Source: Flavobacterium antarcticum DSM 19726 (GTDB lineage Bacteria; Bacteroidota; Bacteroidia; Flavobacteriales; Flavobacteriaceae). Taken from it: a stretch of DNA of 64,000 nucleotides. The notes beneath the pieces were generated by a model. It was not told the origin of the DNA. It saw only the letters and a list, made by a program, of their open reading frames with translations, and searched no databases. The translations under genes were made by a program, and so were the position numbers. The stretch lies in contig NZ_ATTM01000003.1 in assembly GCF_000419685.1 (NCBI RefSeq), forward strand, positions 372,846-436,845, in the 5' to 3' direction. Positions within the stretch are counted from its first letter, which is position 1. Each line of letters begins with the position of its first letter. Positions 34,961 through 43,007 of the stretch are shown here, in pieces.

Positions 34961-37900
34961 TTGGAAAACAAAGCATTGATTTATCAAAAGTTAGAAGCAT
35001 TTATCCGTAAATTTTATACCAACGAATTAATAAAAGGAATTTTATTTTTCGTGGGTTTAGGATTATTGTATCTTATTTTCACACTTTTCGTTGAATATTT
35101 TCTTTGGTTAAAACCAGCAGGAAGAACAATTTTGTTTTGGACTTTTATTATTGTCGAAATTCTTTTAGTAGTTCGATATATTCTTTTTCCAATATTCCAA
35201 CTGTTCAAAATCAAAAAAGGAATTGATTACAATCAAGCGTCTATTATTATTGGAAATCATTTTGGAGAAGTCAGCGACAAGCTTACAAATTTCCTTCAAC
35301 TTTCAAAAGATGAAAATTCTTCCGAATTATTAATCGCTTCAATTGAACAAAAAGCCAAAACACTTCAACCGATTCCATTTCAAAACGCTGTTAATTTTAA
35401 AGGAAATAGAAAGTACATTCCTTTAGCAATTTTACCAATCTTGTTTTTTGTGTTTTTCTACCTTTCGGGAAATAGCAAGATGATTAGTCAAAGTTTGAAT
35501 CGTGTGGTGAATTACAAAGAGCAGTTTACGCCACCAGCTCCATTTGAATTTGTAATTCTGAATAAAGATTTGACAACGCAAGAAGGAGAGGATTTTACAG
35601 TTCAAGTGAAATCCGTGGGAAATGTCATTCCTGAAAATGCGATGGTATTTATAAATAACGAAAGTTATTTTATGGAAAGTTCCAAAGCAGGAGTTTTTGA
35701 ATATACTTTTTCAAAACCACAAAAGAATATTTCGTTCCACGTGGAAGCTAATAAAGTTTCTTCACACAATTATGAATTGAAAGTAGTGGAAGTGCCAACA
35801 ATTGCAAATTTCGAAATGACAATTCAATTCCCATCGTATTTGAATCGCAAATCCGAATCTATTCAAGGAACGGGAAATGCAATTGTTTCCGAAGGTTCAA
35901 AAATTACTTGGAAAATGGCAACGCAATCCACAGATAAGGTAGAATGGACTGATTTTAAGACTAAATCGACTTTTACCGCAGAAAATAATAACTTTAATTG
36001 GAGTAAAATAATTTCACAAAACACAGAATATCAAATTATTACTTCAAATCATAACGTTCAAAGCTTTGAGAAACTCAACTATCAATTATCAGTTATCAAA
36101 GACCAATTTCCAGTTATTTCTGTGAATAATGTTCCTGATAGTTTAAAAGTAGATGAAAACGTAATTGTAGGACAAATTTCAGATGATTATGGCTTGTCGA
36201 AATTGCAAATTGTCTACTATCCGTCGAATGCAAAGAATAAAGCATTCAAGAAGGAGTTAGCTGTAAAGCGTGATGTTTTCGACCAATTCATTTTTAGCTT
36301 CCCGGGAAATTTGCCAGTAGAAGAAGGAGTTTCTTATGAATATTATTTTGAAGTTTTTGATAACGATGCGTTGCACAATTTCAAAAGTACAAAATCTACT
36401 GTTTTTTCAGAACGCATTCAGACGGTTCAAGAAAAGCAAGACGAGTTGATGCAAGAGCAGAATAGCAATATTAGTGGTTTGCAGAAATCGTTGAAATCGC
36501 AAGACAAGCAACTTTCAGAATTAGACAAACTTCAAAAATCAAACAAAGAAAAATCAAGTCATGAATTTAAAGACCAACAAAAAGTAGATGATTTTATCAA
36601 GCGTCAAAAACAACAAGACGAGATGATGAAGCAATTTACAAAGAAGATGGACGAGAATTTGGATAAACTCAAGTCGGATAAAAAAGATGAATTCAAAGAA
36701 GCATTGCAAAAACGTTTAGAAGAAAGTCAAAAGGATTTAGAGAAAAATCAAAAGCTTTTGGACGAACTGCAAAAGTTAAATGATAAAATTAAGCAAGAAG
36801 AATTGTTTGAGAAAATGGAACAGTTCAAGCAAGTGAGTAAAAACCAAGCCAAAACTTTGGAACAACTTGTTGAACTTACAAAGCGTTTTTACGTCGAAAA
36901 GAAAGCGGAACAAATTGCCGATAAATTAGAAGAGCTTTCTAAAAAGCAAGATGAGTTGTCTGATAAAGATGATAAAAATAATGCCGAGAATCAAGATAAA
37001 ATCAACAAGGAATTTGATGCGATTCAAGAGGATTTGAAGGATTTGGAAAAGGAAAACAAAGAGTTGAAAAGTCCGATGGATATTCCAACCGATAAAGAAA
37101 AGGAAAAAAGTATTGATGAAGATTTAAATAAAGCAAAAGAAGAATTACAAAAAGAGAATAAAGCTAAAGCCAAACCGAAACAGAAAAGTGCTTCCAAGAA
37201 AATGAAGGAAATGTCGGGTGCGATGGAAGAAAGTATGGCGGGTGGCGACAAAGAACAGATGGAAGAGGACGTAGCGATGCTGCGTCAAGTGATGGATAAC
37301 TTGTTGTCATTTTCTTTTTCGCAAGAAGACTTAATGAAAACTTTTAAGAACCTAAAACGTGGCGCTCCATCGTATAATAAGTATTTGAAATCGCAACAAG
37401 ATTTACGCTTGCAATTTCAACACGTAGACGACAGCTTATTTGCGTTGTCATTGAGAAATCCACAAATGAACGAACCGATTACGAAAGAGATTGGCAATGT
37501 ACATTACAATATTGAAAAGGCTTTAGATAATTTAGTCGAAGCTAATGTTCCGAAAGGTACTTCACACCAACAATACACGATTTCTTCAGCAAATAAGTTG
37601 GCTGATATGTTGAGTGATGTTTTGAATAACATGCAAATGTCGTTATCTGGTTCGGGTAAAGGAAAGCCAAAACCAAGTTCAGGTAAAGGAGAAATGCAGT
37701 TGCCGGATATTATGATGAAACAGAAAGGTCTTGGCGAGAAGATGAAAGACGGAATGAAAAAAGGGAAGGAAAGCGGTAAGAAAGAAGGCGACGGCAAAGA
37801 AGGTGAAGGTGGTGAAAAGCCAGGACAAAAACCGGGTCAAAAACCAGGTCAATCGGGAAGTGGCGGAAAAGATGGTGAAGGCGAAAACGGCGAAAATGGA

Positions 37901-38314
37901 GAAGGCAATGCCAAAGAAATAATGGAGATTTACAAAGAGCAAAGACAATTGAGAGAGGCTTTGCAAAATGAATTGAACAAGAAAGGAATGTCAGGAAGTG
38001 GTCAAAGTGCTTTGGACAAAATGAAAGAAATCGAAAAACAATTGCTTAATGAAGGTTTCAAAAACGAAACATTGCAAAAGGTTTTGAATTTAAATTATGA
38101 GCTATTAAAGTTAGACAAAGCGATGCAACAGCAAGGAGAAGAAGAGAAAAGGCAGGCTGAAGCCAATACAAAGCAATTTGACGGTAGCAAAGGCGCTCTA
38201 ACACCTGCATTGAAAGAATATTTAAACAGCATAGAAATATTAAATCGACAAAGCTTACCTTTGCGCTCGAATTTTAGCCAAAAGGTTAAGGAATATTTTA
38301 ATGTAAATGATTAG
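34961..38314 (+). CDS. DUF4175 family giant coiled-coil membrane protein
   Basis: This 1117-residue protein opens with two membrane helices (about 24-44 and 55-77), and a third lies at about 153-170. A beta-rich extracytoplasmic region follows (about 175-480). Then comes a very long charged coiled-coil region (about 485-770) rich in Gln, Lys, Asp and Glu. A Gly/Lys/Glu low-complexity section with PGQK repeats is at about 945-985, and a helical C-terminus ends the protein. This is the DUF4175 layout seen across Flavobacteriia; the function is unknown. The start codon is TTG at 34961, giving MENKALIYQKL; no better ATG is in frame nearby. The stop overlaps the ybeY start by 8 bases, so translation is probably coupled. 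Confidence 0.85.
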   Translation: MENKALIYQKLEAFIRKFYTNELIKGILFFVGLGLLYLIFTLFVEYFLWLKPAGRTILFWTFIIVEILLVVRYILFPIFQLFKIKKGIDYNQASIIIGNHFGEVSDKLTNFLQLSKDENSSELLIASIEQKAKTLQPIPFQNAVNFKGNRKYIPLAILPILFFVFFYLSGNSKMISQSLNRVVNYKEQFTPPAPFEFVILNKDLTTQEGEDFTVQVKSVGNVIPENAMVFINNESYFMESSKAGVFEYTFSKPQKNISFHVEANKVSSHNYELKVVEVPTIANFEMTIQFPSYLNRKSESIQGTGNAIVSEGSKITWKMATQSTDKVEWTDFKTKSTFTAENNNFNWSKIISQNTEYQIITSNHNVQSFEKLNYQLSVIKDQFPVISVNNVPDSLKVDENVIVGQISDDYGLSKLQIVYYPSNAKNKAFKKELAVKRDVFDQFIFSFPGNLPVEEGVSYEYYFEVFDNDALHNFKSTKSTVFSERIQTVQEKQDELMQEQNSNISGLQKSLKSQDKQLSELDKLQKSNKEKSSHEFKDQQKVDDFIKRQKQQDEMMKQFTKKMDENLDKLKSDKKDEFKEALQKRLEESQKDLEKNQKLLDELQKLNDKIKQEELFEKMEQFKQVSKNQAKTLEQLVELTKRFYVEKKAEQIADKLEELSKKQDELSDKDDKNNAENQDKINKEFDAIQEDLKDLEKENKELKSPMDIPTDKEKEKSIDEDLNKAKEELQKENKAKAKPKQKSASKKMKEMSGAMEESMAGGDKEQMEEDVAMLRQVMDNLLSFSFSQEDLMKTFKNLKRGAPSYNKYLKSQQDLRLQFQHVDDSLFALSLRNPQMNEPITKEIGNVHYNIEKALDNLVEANVPKGTSHQQYTISSANKLADMLSDVLNNMQMSLSGSGKGKPKPSSGKGEMQLPDIMMKQKGLGEKMKDGMKKGKESGKKEGDGKEGEGGEKPGQKPGQKPGQSGSGGKDGEGENGENGEGNAKEIMEIYKEQRQLREALQNELNKKGMSGSGQSALDKMKEIEKQLLNEGFKNETLQKVLNLNYELLKLDKAMQQQGEEEKRQAEANTKQFDGSKGALTPALKEYLNSIEILNRQSLPLRSNFSQKVKEYFNVND

Positions 38315-38726
38315 TTTTAACTACGAAACGGATTTTGAGTTAGGCAACGAACCAGCTTTTGAAGATTGGATTTCTCGTGTAATTTTATCAGAAGGTAAAA
38401 AGGAAGGTGAGATTAATTACATCTTTTGTGATGATGATTACCTGCACAAACTCAATGTGGAATACCTCGAACACGATACTTTAACTGATGTAATTAGTTT
38501 TGATTATTCTATGGGTAACGAATTACACGGCGATATTTTTATTTCTGTCGAAAGAGTTGCTGATAATGCTAAAGATTTCGGCGTGACTTTTGCGGACGAA
38601 TTGCAGCGCGTAATCGTTCACGGTATTTTACACTACTGCGGTTACAAAGACAAATCTCCAGAAGAGGAAGCTATTATGCGGACTAAAGAAGAAGAAAAAA
38701 TCCAATTGTTCCACGTGGAACAATAA
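38307..38726 (+). CDS. ybeY: Endoribonuclease YbeY (rRNA maturation factor)
   Basis: This 139-residue metalloprotein takes part in 16S rRNA processing and ribosome quality control. The blocks VEYLEHDTLTDVISFDYS and GDIFIS are typical, followed by the metal site HGILHYCGYKDKS. The usual HGxLHxxGYDH has a third histidine, which here is not in its standard place (KDK). I recall this variation from other Bacteroidota. The last six codons and the stop overlap a parS-like palindrome at 38707-38722. The gene overlaps the DUF4175 gene by 8 bases. Confidence 0.92.
   Translation: MISFNYETDFELGNEPAFEDWISRVILSEGKKEGEINYIFCDDDYLHKLNVEYLEHDTLTDVISFDYSMGNELHGDIFISVERVADNAKDFGVTFADELQRVIVHGILHYCGYKDKSPEEEAIMRTKEEEKIQLFHVEQ
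38707..38722. promoter_or_regulatory. parS-like site 1 (within the 3' end of ybeY)
   Basis: TGTTCCACGTGGAACA is a perfect 16-base palindrome, one base different from the classical parS TGTTCCACGTGAAACA. It occupies the last codons of ybeY (Leu-Phe-His-Val-Glu-Gln). Confidence 0.75.
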
Positions 38727-38753
38727 GAATCAAATTACAATATCCAAGTTGAT

Positions 38754-38769
38754 TGTTCCACGTGGAACA
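38754..38769. promoter_or_regulatory. parS-like site 2 (between ybeY and mnmG)
   Basis: This is a second exact copy of TGTTCCACGTGGAACA, 47 bases after the first, in the 90-base gap before mnmG. Two identical 16-mers this close are very unlikely by chance. Confidence 0.78.
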
Positions 38770-38816
38770 CTTTAGTTGGGGGGTAAATTTGATTTAAAAT
38801 TATACAAAGAAAATAG

Positions 38817-40688
38817 ATGTTTGAAGAGATTTATGATGTGATTGTTGTTGGAGCTGGACATGCCGGTTCAGAGGCTGCTGCTGCTGCTGCGAATATGGGT
38901 TCCAAAACTTTATTGGTGACAATGAGTTTGCAGAACATCGCGCAAATGTCTTGTAATCCTGCTATGGGTGGAATTGCAAAAGGACAGATTGTACGTGAGA
39001 TTGATGCATTGGGTGGTTATTCAGGAATTGTTTCTGACAATACGGCGATTCAATTCAAGATGTTGAACAAATCAAAAGGTCCAGCAATGTGGTCGCCAAG
39101 AGTTCAAAGTGACCGAATGCGTTTTGCAGAAGAGTGGAGAATGATGTTGGAAGGAACGCCAAATCTTGATTTTTATCAGGAAATGGTTAAGGGAATAATC
39201 ATTGAGAATGGCGTTGCAAAAGGAATTCGAACTTCGCTAGGAGTGGAAATTCGTGCAAAAGCTGTAATCTTGACAAACGGAACTTTCTTAAATGGATTGA
39301 TTCATATTGGTGAAAAACAATTTGGTGGGGGTCGTGCAGGAGAAAGTGCCGCTTATGGAATCACGGAAGATTTAGTTAATGCAGGTTTCGAATCAGGAAG
39401 GATGAAGACAGGAACGCCTCCTCGAGTAGACGGCCGTTCTTTGGATTATTCTAAAATGAATGAAGAATTAGGCGATGCAAAGCCAGATAAGTTTTCTTAT
39501 TCGGACGTAACAAAACCTTTGACACATCAACGTTCTTGTCATATGACGTATACTTCAAACGAAGTTCATAATATTTTGAGAGAAGGGTTTGACCGTTCGC
39601 CAATGTTTAATGGAAGAATTCAAAGCATTGGACCGAGATACTGTCCATCGATTGAAGATAAAATTAATCGTTTTGCGGATAAAGAAAGACATCAATTGTT
39701 TATTGAGCCGGAAGGTTGGAAGACGTGTGAGGTTTATGTAAATGGTTTTTCAACTTCTTTGCCAGAAGATATTCAATATAAAGCTTTGAAATCAGTTGTT
39801 GGATTTGAGAAAGTGAAATTCTTTCGTCCAGGATATGCAATCGAATACGATTATTTTCCGCCAACACAATTGAAACATACGCTTGAAACGAAGTTAGTTT
39901 CAGGCTTGTATTTTGCCGGACAAATCAACGGAACTACAGGTTATGAAGAAGCGGCTTCGCAAGGATTGATGGCTGGAATTAATGCGCATTTAAAAATCAA
40001 CGAGAAAGAGCCGTTAATATTAAAACGTGACGAAGCATATATCGGTGTTTTAATTGACGATTTAATTACAAAAGGAACTGAAGAGCCTTATCGAATGTTT
40101 ACTTCAAGAGCAGAATACAGAACGCTATTGAGACAAGATAATGCTGATGAACGATTAACTCCAAAAGGTTTTGCAATAGGTTTAGCTTCAGAAAAACGTA
40201 TGCGTAGAATGGAGCATAAATTCAACGAATCTCAAAAACTAGTTGATTTTTTCAAGGAAACTAGTGTTAGCGTTGCAGAAGCGAATCCAATTTTAGAAGA
40301 GAAAGGAAGTGCTTTAGTTTCGCAATCTGACAAAATGTTTAAGATTTTTTCTAGACCTCAAATTGATTTGGCAGATGTGATGAAGTTTGATAAGGTTAAA
40401 GAATATGTTGCGAATGCAGATGTTGACCAAGAGATTTTAGAACAAGCAGAAATTCAAGTGAAGTATTCTGGTTACATTGATAAGGAAAGAAACAACGCCG
40501 ACAAGCTAACTAGACTTGAAGATGTAAAGATTCCAGAGAATTTTGATTACGAGAAAATCAAATCGATGTCGTTTGAAGCAAAACAAAAATTGTCGAAAAT
40601 ACGTCCAGTTACAATTTCGCAAGCTTCTAGAATCAGCGGTGTTTCACCAAGTGACATTTCGGTATTGCTAATTTATATGGGAAGATAA
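38817..40688 (+). CDS. mnmG: tRNA uridine-5-carboxymethylaminomethyl modification enzyme MnmG (GidA)
   Basis: This 623-residue FAD enzyme works with MnmE to modify the wobble uridine of several tRNAs. The FAD-binding [19 protein letters not shown] is at about residues 10-28. The [20 protein letters not shown] block, GTPPRVDGR, and the C-terminal [20 protein letters not shown] are diagnostic. The length is full. In many bacteria this gene lies close to the replication origin, and here it is flanked by parS-like sites on both sides. Confidence 0.97.
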   Translation: MFEEIYDVIVVGAGHAGSEAAAAAANMGSKTLLVTMSLQNIAQMSCNPAMGGIAKGQIVREIDALGGYSGIVSDNTAIQFKMLNKSKGPAMWSPRVQSDRMRFAEEWRMMLEGTPNLDFYQEMVKGIIIENGVAKGIRTSLGVEIRAKAVILTNGTFLNGLIHIGEKQFGGGRAGESAAYGITEDLVNAGFESGRMKTGTPPRVDGRSLDYSKMNEELGDAKPDKFSYSDVTKPLTHQRSCHMTYTSNEVHNILREGFDRSPMFNGRIQSIGPRYCPSIEDKINRFADKERHQLFIEPEGWKTCEVYVNGFSTSLPEDIQYKALKSVVGFEKVKFFRPGYAIEYDYFPPTQLKHTLETKLVSGLYFAGQINGTTGYEEAASQGLMAGINAHLKINEKEPLILKRDEAYIGVLIDDLITKGTEEPYRMFTSRAEYRTLLRQDNADERLTPKGFAIGLASEKRMRRMEHKFNESQKLVDFFKETSVSVAEANPILEEKGSALVSQSDKMFKIFSRPQIDLADVMKFDKVKEYVANADVDQEILEQAEIQVKYSGYIDKERNNADKLTRLEDVKIPENFDYEKIKSMSFEAKQKLSKIRPVTISQASRISGVSPSDISVLLIYMGR

Positions 40689-40689
40689 A

Positions 40690-41217
40690 ATGAGTGTTCC
40701 ACGTGAAACAACTTTGTTAAGGCTTGTGAATAGGAGGTTGGTTGCGATTCTGCTTTTGTTTGTGATTTCAGTAAGTTGCGGAATCAATAAACCACAGTAT
40801 ACAATTGAAGATTATGTTTTGGTTCCCAATGCGAAACCTGTTGTAGGAAACGGGGCTTTAACTGCTTTTGTTTTTGAGAATAATAAAAAGATTTTGCCCT
40901 TTCAGCAATTTTTAATTAACCATTATAAACTGCAAACGTTTAACCAAAGAGAAATTCCTTTCACTATAAATGAAGAACAATTTATATTGCATGTTTACGA
41001 TAGAGACGAAACGGATAAATACATAAACACTTCAGATTTCGTTTTGAAAAATCAAATTCCTGATGCTTCAAAATTGGGAAACCAATCGGATTTTATTGTT
41101 ATTTCTGTGACCAATGATAAAAATGAAGACTGCTTGAAAGACGATTCACTCTACCAAAATATTGTGATAAAATACTTAAAAAATTTAAAAGAAGAATATT
41201 TCAGTAATGATAGATAA
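40690..41217 (+). CDS. Putative lipoprotein of unknown function
   Basis: The frame encodes up to 175 residues. A hydrophobic stretch at about 17-29 ends in VISVSCG, a plausible lipobox, so it may be an exported lipoprotein. The rest has no recognised domain. With ATG at 40690 the first codons are themselves a perfect parS site (40695-40710). A GTG at 40726, or the TTG at 40738, would give a shorter N-terminus after the parS site and a more normal signal peptide, so the true start is uncertain. The stop overlaps the downstream methyltransferase by 11 bases. Confidence 0.65.
   Translation: MSVPRETTLLRLVNRRLVAILLLFVISVSCGINKPQYTIEDYVLVPNAKPVVGNGALTAFVFENNKKILPFQQFLINHYKLQTFNQREIPFTINEEQFILHVYDRDETDKYINTSDFVLKNQIPDASKLGNQSDFIVISVTNDKNEDCLKDDSLYQNIVIKYLKNLKEEYFSNDR
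40695..40710. promoter_or_regulatory. parS-like site 3 (exact classical parS sequence)
   Basis: TGTTCCACGTGAAACA is identical to the Bacillus subtilis parS consensus bound by ParB/Spo0J, which is conserved across most bacterial phyla. It lies 7 bases after the mnmG stop and inside the first codons of the following reading frame. Confidence 0.85.
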
Positions 41218-42067
41218 CGCCAAAAAAATTTATTTGACGGTTAAAGATTATACCGTTTCGAAAGAAACATTCGGTTTGTATCGCGATGGCAAGTACGACA
41301 TGCTGATTACGTTTCCAAAACCAAGTCTTGAAGAGCTGTCGAAATACTATGAAAGCGAAGATTACATTTCGCATTCGAACAAAAAGAAAGGTTTATTTAG
41401 TTTCTTATACCAAATAGTAAGAGGTTTTACTTTGAAAAACAAGTTGAATATCATTCAACATTTTCATGTTGAAAAAGGTACTTTACTAGATATTGGTGCA
41501 GGAACCGGACATTTTTTAGAATTGGCACAAAAAAACAAATGGATTGTGACCGGAATTGAACCGAATCTTGGCGCAAGAAATATGGCATCTGAAAAGGGCA
41601 TTTCTTTTGTAGACAATATTCAAAGTTTAGCAAATAATTCATTTGACGTTATTACCATGTGGCATGTCTTGGAACACGTTTATGATTTGGACGAACAAAT
41701 TAAAGAACTGAAAAGAGTTTTAAAACCTGATGGCGTTCTCGTTATTGCTGTTCCAAATTTCCGTTCTTTTGATGCGAGGTATTATAAACGATTTTGGGCA
41801 GCTTACGATGTTCCTCGACACTTATGGCATTTCTCAAAGAAATCAATTAAACTCTTGTTTCAGGAAAAACAAATGAAAGTGGTTGAAATGATTCCTATGA
41901 AATGGGATGCGTTTTATGTGAGCTTGCTTTCGGAAAAATATAAAAAAGGATACATGAATTTCTTTAAAGCAATTTATGTTGGACTTAAGTCAAATTACAA
42001 AGCGAAGAAGCGATTTCAATATTCTTCACTCATTTATATTATAAAAAACGACAAAAAATCAAAATAA
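41207..42067 (+). CDS. Class I SAM-dependent methyltransferase
   Basis: This 286-residue protein has a Rossmann methyltransferase core. Motif I, LLDIGAGTGHF, is at residues 93-103. The acidic GIEPN that binds the SAM ribose follows, then the motif DVITMWHVLEHVYDLDEQI and the DGVLVIAVPNF strand. The first 70 residues form an N-terminal extension typical of a group of Bacteroidota methyltransferases with unknown substrates. It overlaps the preceding lipoprotein gene by 11 bases and is probably co-transcribed with mnmG. Confidence 0.88.
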   Translation: MIDNAKKIYLTVKDYTVSKETFGLYRDGKYDMLITFPKPSLEELSKYYESEDYISHSNKKKGLFSFLYQIVRGFTLKNKLNIIQHFHVEKGTLLDIGAGTGHFLELAQKNKWIVTGIEPNLGARNMASEKGISFVDNIQSLANNSFDVITMWHVLEHVYDLDEQIKELKRVLKPDGVLVIAVPNFRSFDARYYKRFWAAYDVPRHLWHFSKKSIKLLFQEKQMKVVEMIPMKWDAFYVSLLSEKYKKGYMNFFKAIYVGLKSNYKAKKRFQYSSLIYIIKNDKKSK

Positions 42068-42259
42068 AGCATTTTAACGACGTTTTGGCGTTCTAAATAG
42101 ACCAAATATTCGATTTGTTTTGTTTCTGTTTTAAAAGCATTTAAAATCGATCGTTTCTTCGGGCTTAAATCTATAGGAAATCAAATGTTAATAGTAAAAA
42201 GTTATAAGTAGATATTCAGAACAAAAACCTAAATTATTTCCATTAACGCTAAAATTTGT

Positions 42260-42267
42260 TATTTTTG
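42260..42267 (+). promoter_or_regulatory. Putative -7 promoter element of the OmpH-like lipoprotein gene
   Basis: TATTTTTG matches TAnnTTTG, 37 bases before the ATG at 42305. A TTTC rather than TTTG is found near the -33 distance. Confidence 0.45.
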
Positions 42268-42304
42268 ACATCCAATTTAAAAAATTAAATTTCACAATTA
42301 TAAA

Positions 42305-42895
42305 ATGAAAAAATCACTTTTAATTATCGCTCTAGCTGTTTCAATAATTTCTTGTAACAAAGAGCAAACGGCAAGTACTTCTACTGAATTGAAAACTGCG
42401 TATGTAGATACAGCCAAGCTAATGGAAGAATATACGGAAGCAAAAGATTTAGATGCTAAATTCAAATCCAAATCGGAAGCGGAAGCTAAGAAATTCGAAG
42501 TGGAAGAAGCTAACTTTAAAGCTGAAGTAGCCAATTTTCAAAAAAATGCACAAGCGAACGGGCAAGCTTGGGCTCAACAAAAAAATGCTGAATTAGAGCA
42601 AAGACAACAACGTTTGCAATATGCGGCTCAAAGTGTAGGTCAAAAATTGCAAATGGAAGGTGCTGCAGAAATGGATAGTTTAGTAAAAAGTGTAAAATCG
42701 TTTATCAAAGACTACGGTAAAGAGAAAGGCTACGATTACATTTACGGAACAGGCGATGCTGCAACGGTTTTATATGCAAAAGACCAATATGACATTACAA
42801 AAGATATGATTAAATTATTGAACGATAAATATTCAAAAGATTCTAAAAAAGAGCCAGTTACTGAAGCTAAAAAAGAAGAAGAAACTAAAAAGTAA
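42305..42895 (+). CDS. OmpH/Skp-like lipoprotein
   Basis: This 196-residue protein begins with a lipoprotein signal (MKKSLLIIALAVSIISC, lipobox IISC). A YVDTAKLMEEYTEAKDLDAK start follows, then a long charged coiled coil (about 45-125) and a short C-terminal domain. That is the pattern of the periplasmic chaperone Skp/OmpH. True Skp is soluble, so the lipobox cysteine suggests a membrane-tethered version. The extreme C-terminus is Lys/Glu-rich. It stands alone with its own promoter-like element and terminator. Confidence 0.85.
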   Translation: MKKSLLIIALAVSIISCNKEQTASTSTELKTAYVDTAKLMEEYTEAKDLDAKFKSKSEAEAKKFEVEEANFKAEVANFQKNAQANGQAWAQQKNAELEQRQQRLQYAAQSVGQKLQMEGAAEMDSLVKSVKSFIKDYGKEKGYDYIYGTGDAATVLYAKDQYDITKDMIKLLNDKYSKDSKKEPVTEAKKEEETKK

Positions 42896-42918
42896 TTTTT
42901 ATTTCACATTAAATTAAG

Positions 42919-42944
42919 CCTTCCTTGTCGGAAGGTTTTTTTTT
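42919..42944 (+). terminator. Rho-independent terminator after the OmpH-like gene
   Basis: CCTTCC (42919-42924) pairs with GGAAGG (42930-42935) over a five-base loop, followed by nine T. Confidence 0.88.
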
Positions 42945-42960
42945 GGAATTCTTTTTTTTG

Positions 42961-42968
42961 TAAATTTG
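42961..42968 (+). promoter_or_regulatory. Putative -7 promoter element of the Pif1-like helicase gene
   Basis: TAAATTTG matches TAnnTTTG and lies 39 bases before the ATG at 43008. A TTTTG lies about 15 bases upstream of it, shorter than the usual 19. Confidence 0.42.
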
Positions 42969-43007
42969 AAATCTTCTTATTACATTTATTAATTATCTCG
43001 AAGCCAA

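Noticed and set aside
35733..35748. A fourth CACGTG palindrome resembling parS inside the DUF4175 gene
   Set aside because: It differs from the other sites at three outer positions and lies in coding sequence. It was not counted as a parS site.
37504..37797. Antisense open frame opposite the DUF4175 low-complexity region
   Set aside because: Its long stretch of Phe, Ser and Pro is the mirror of Lys/Glu/Gly codons. No upstream signals are seen.
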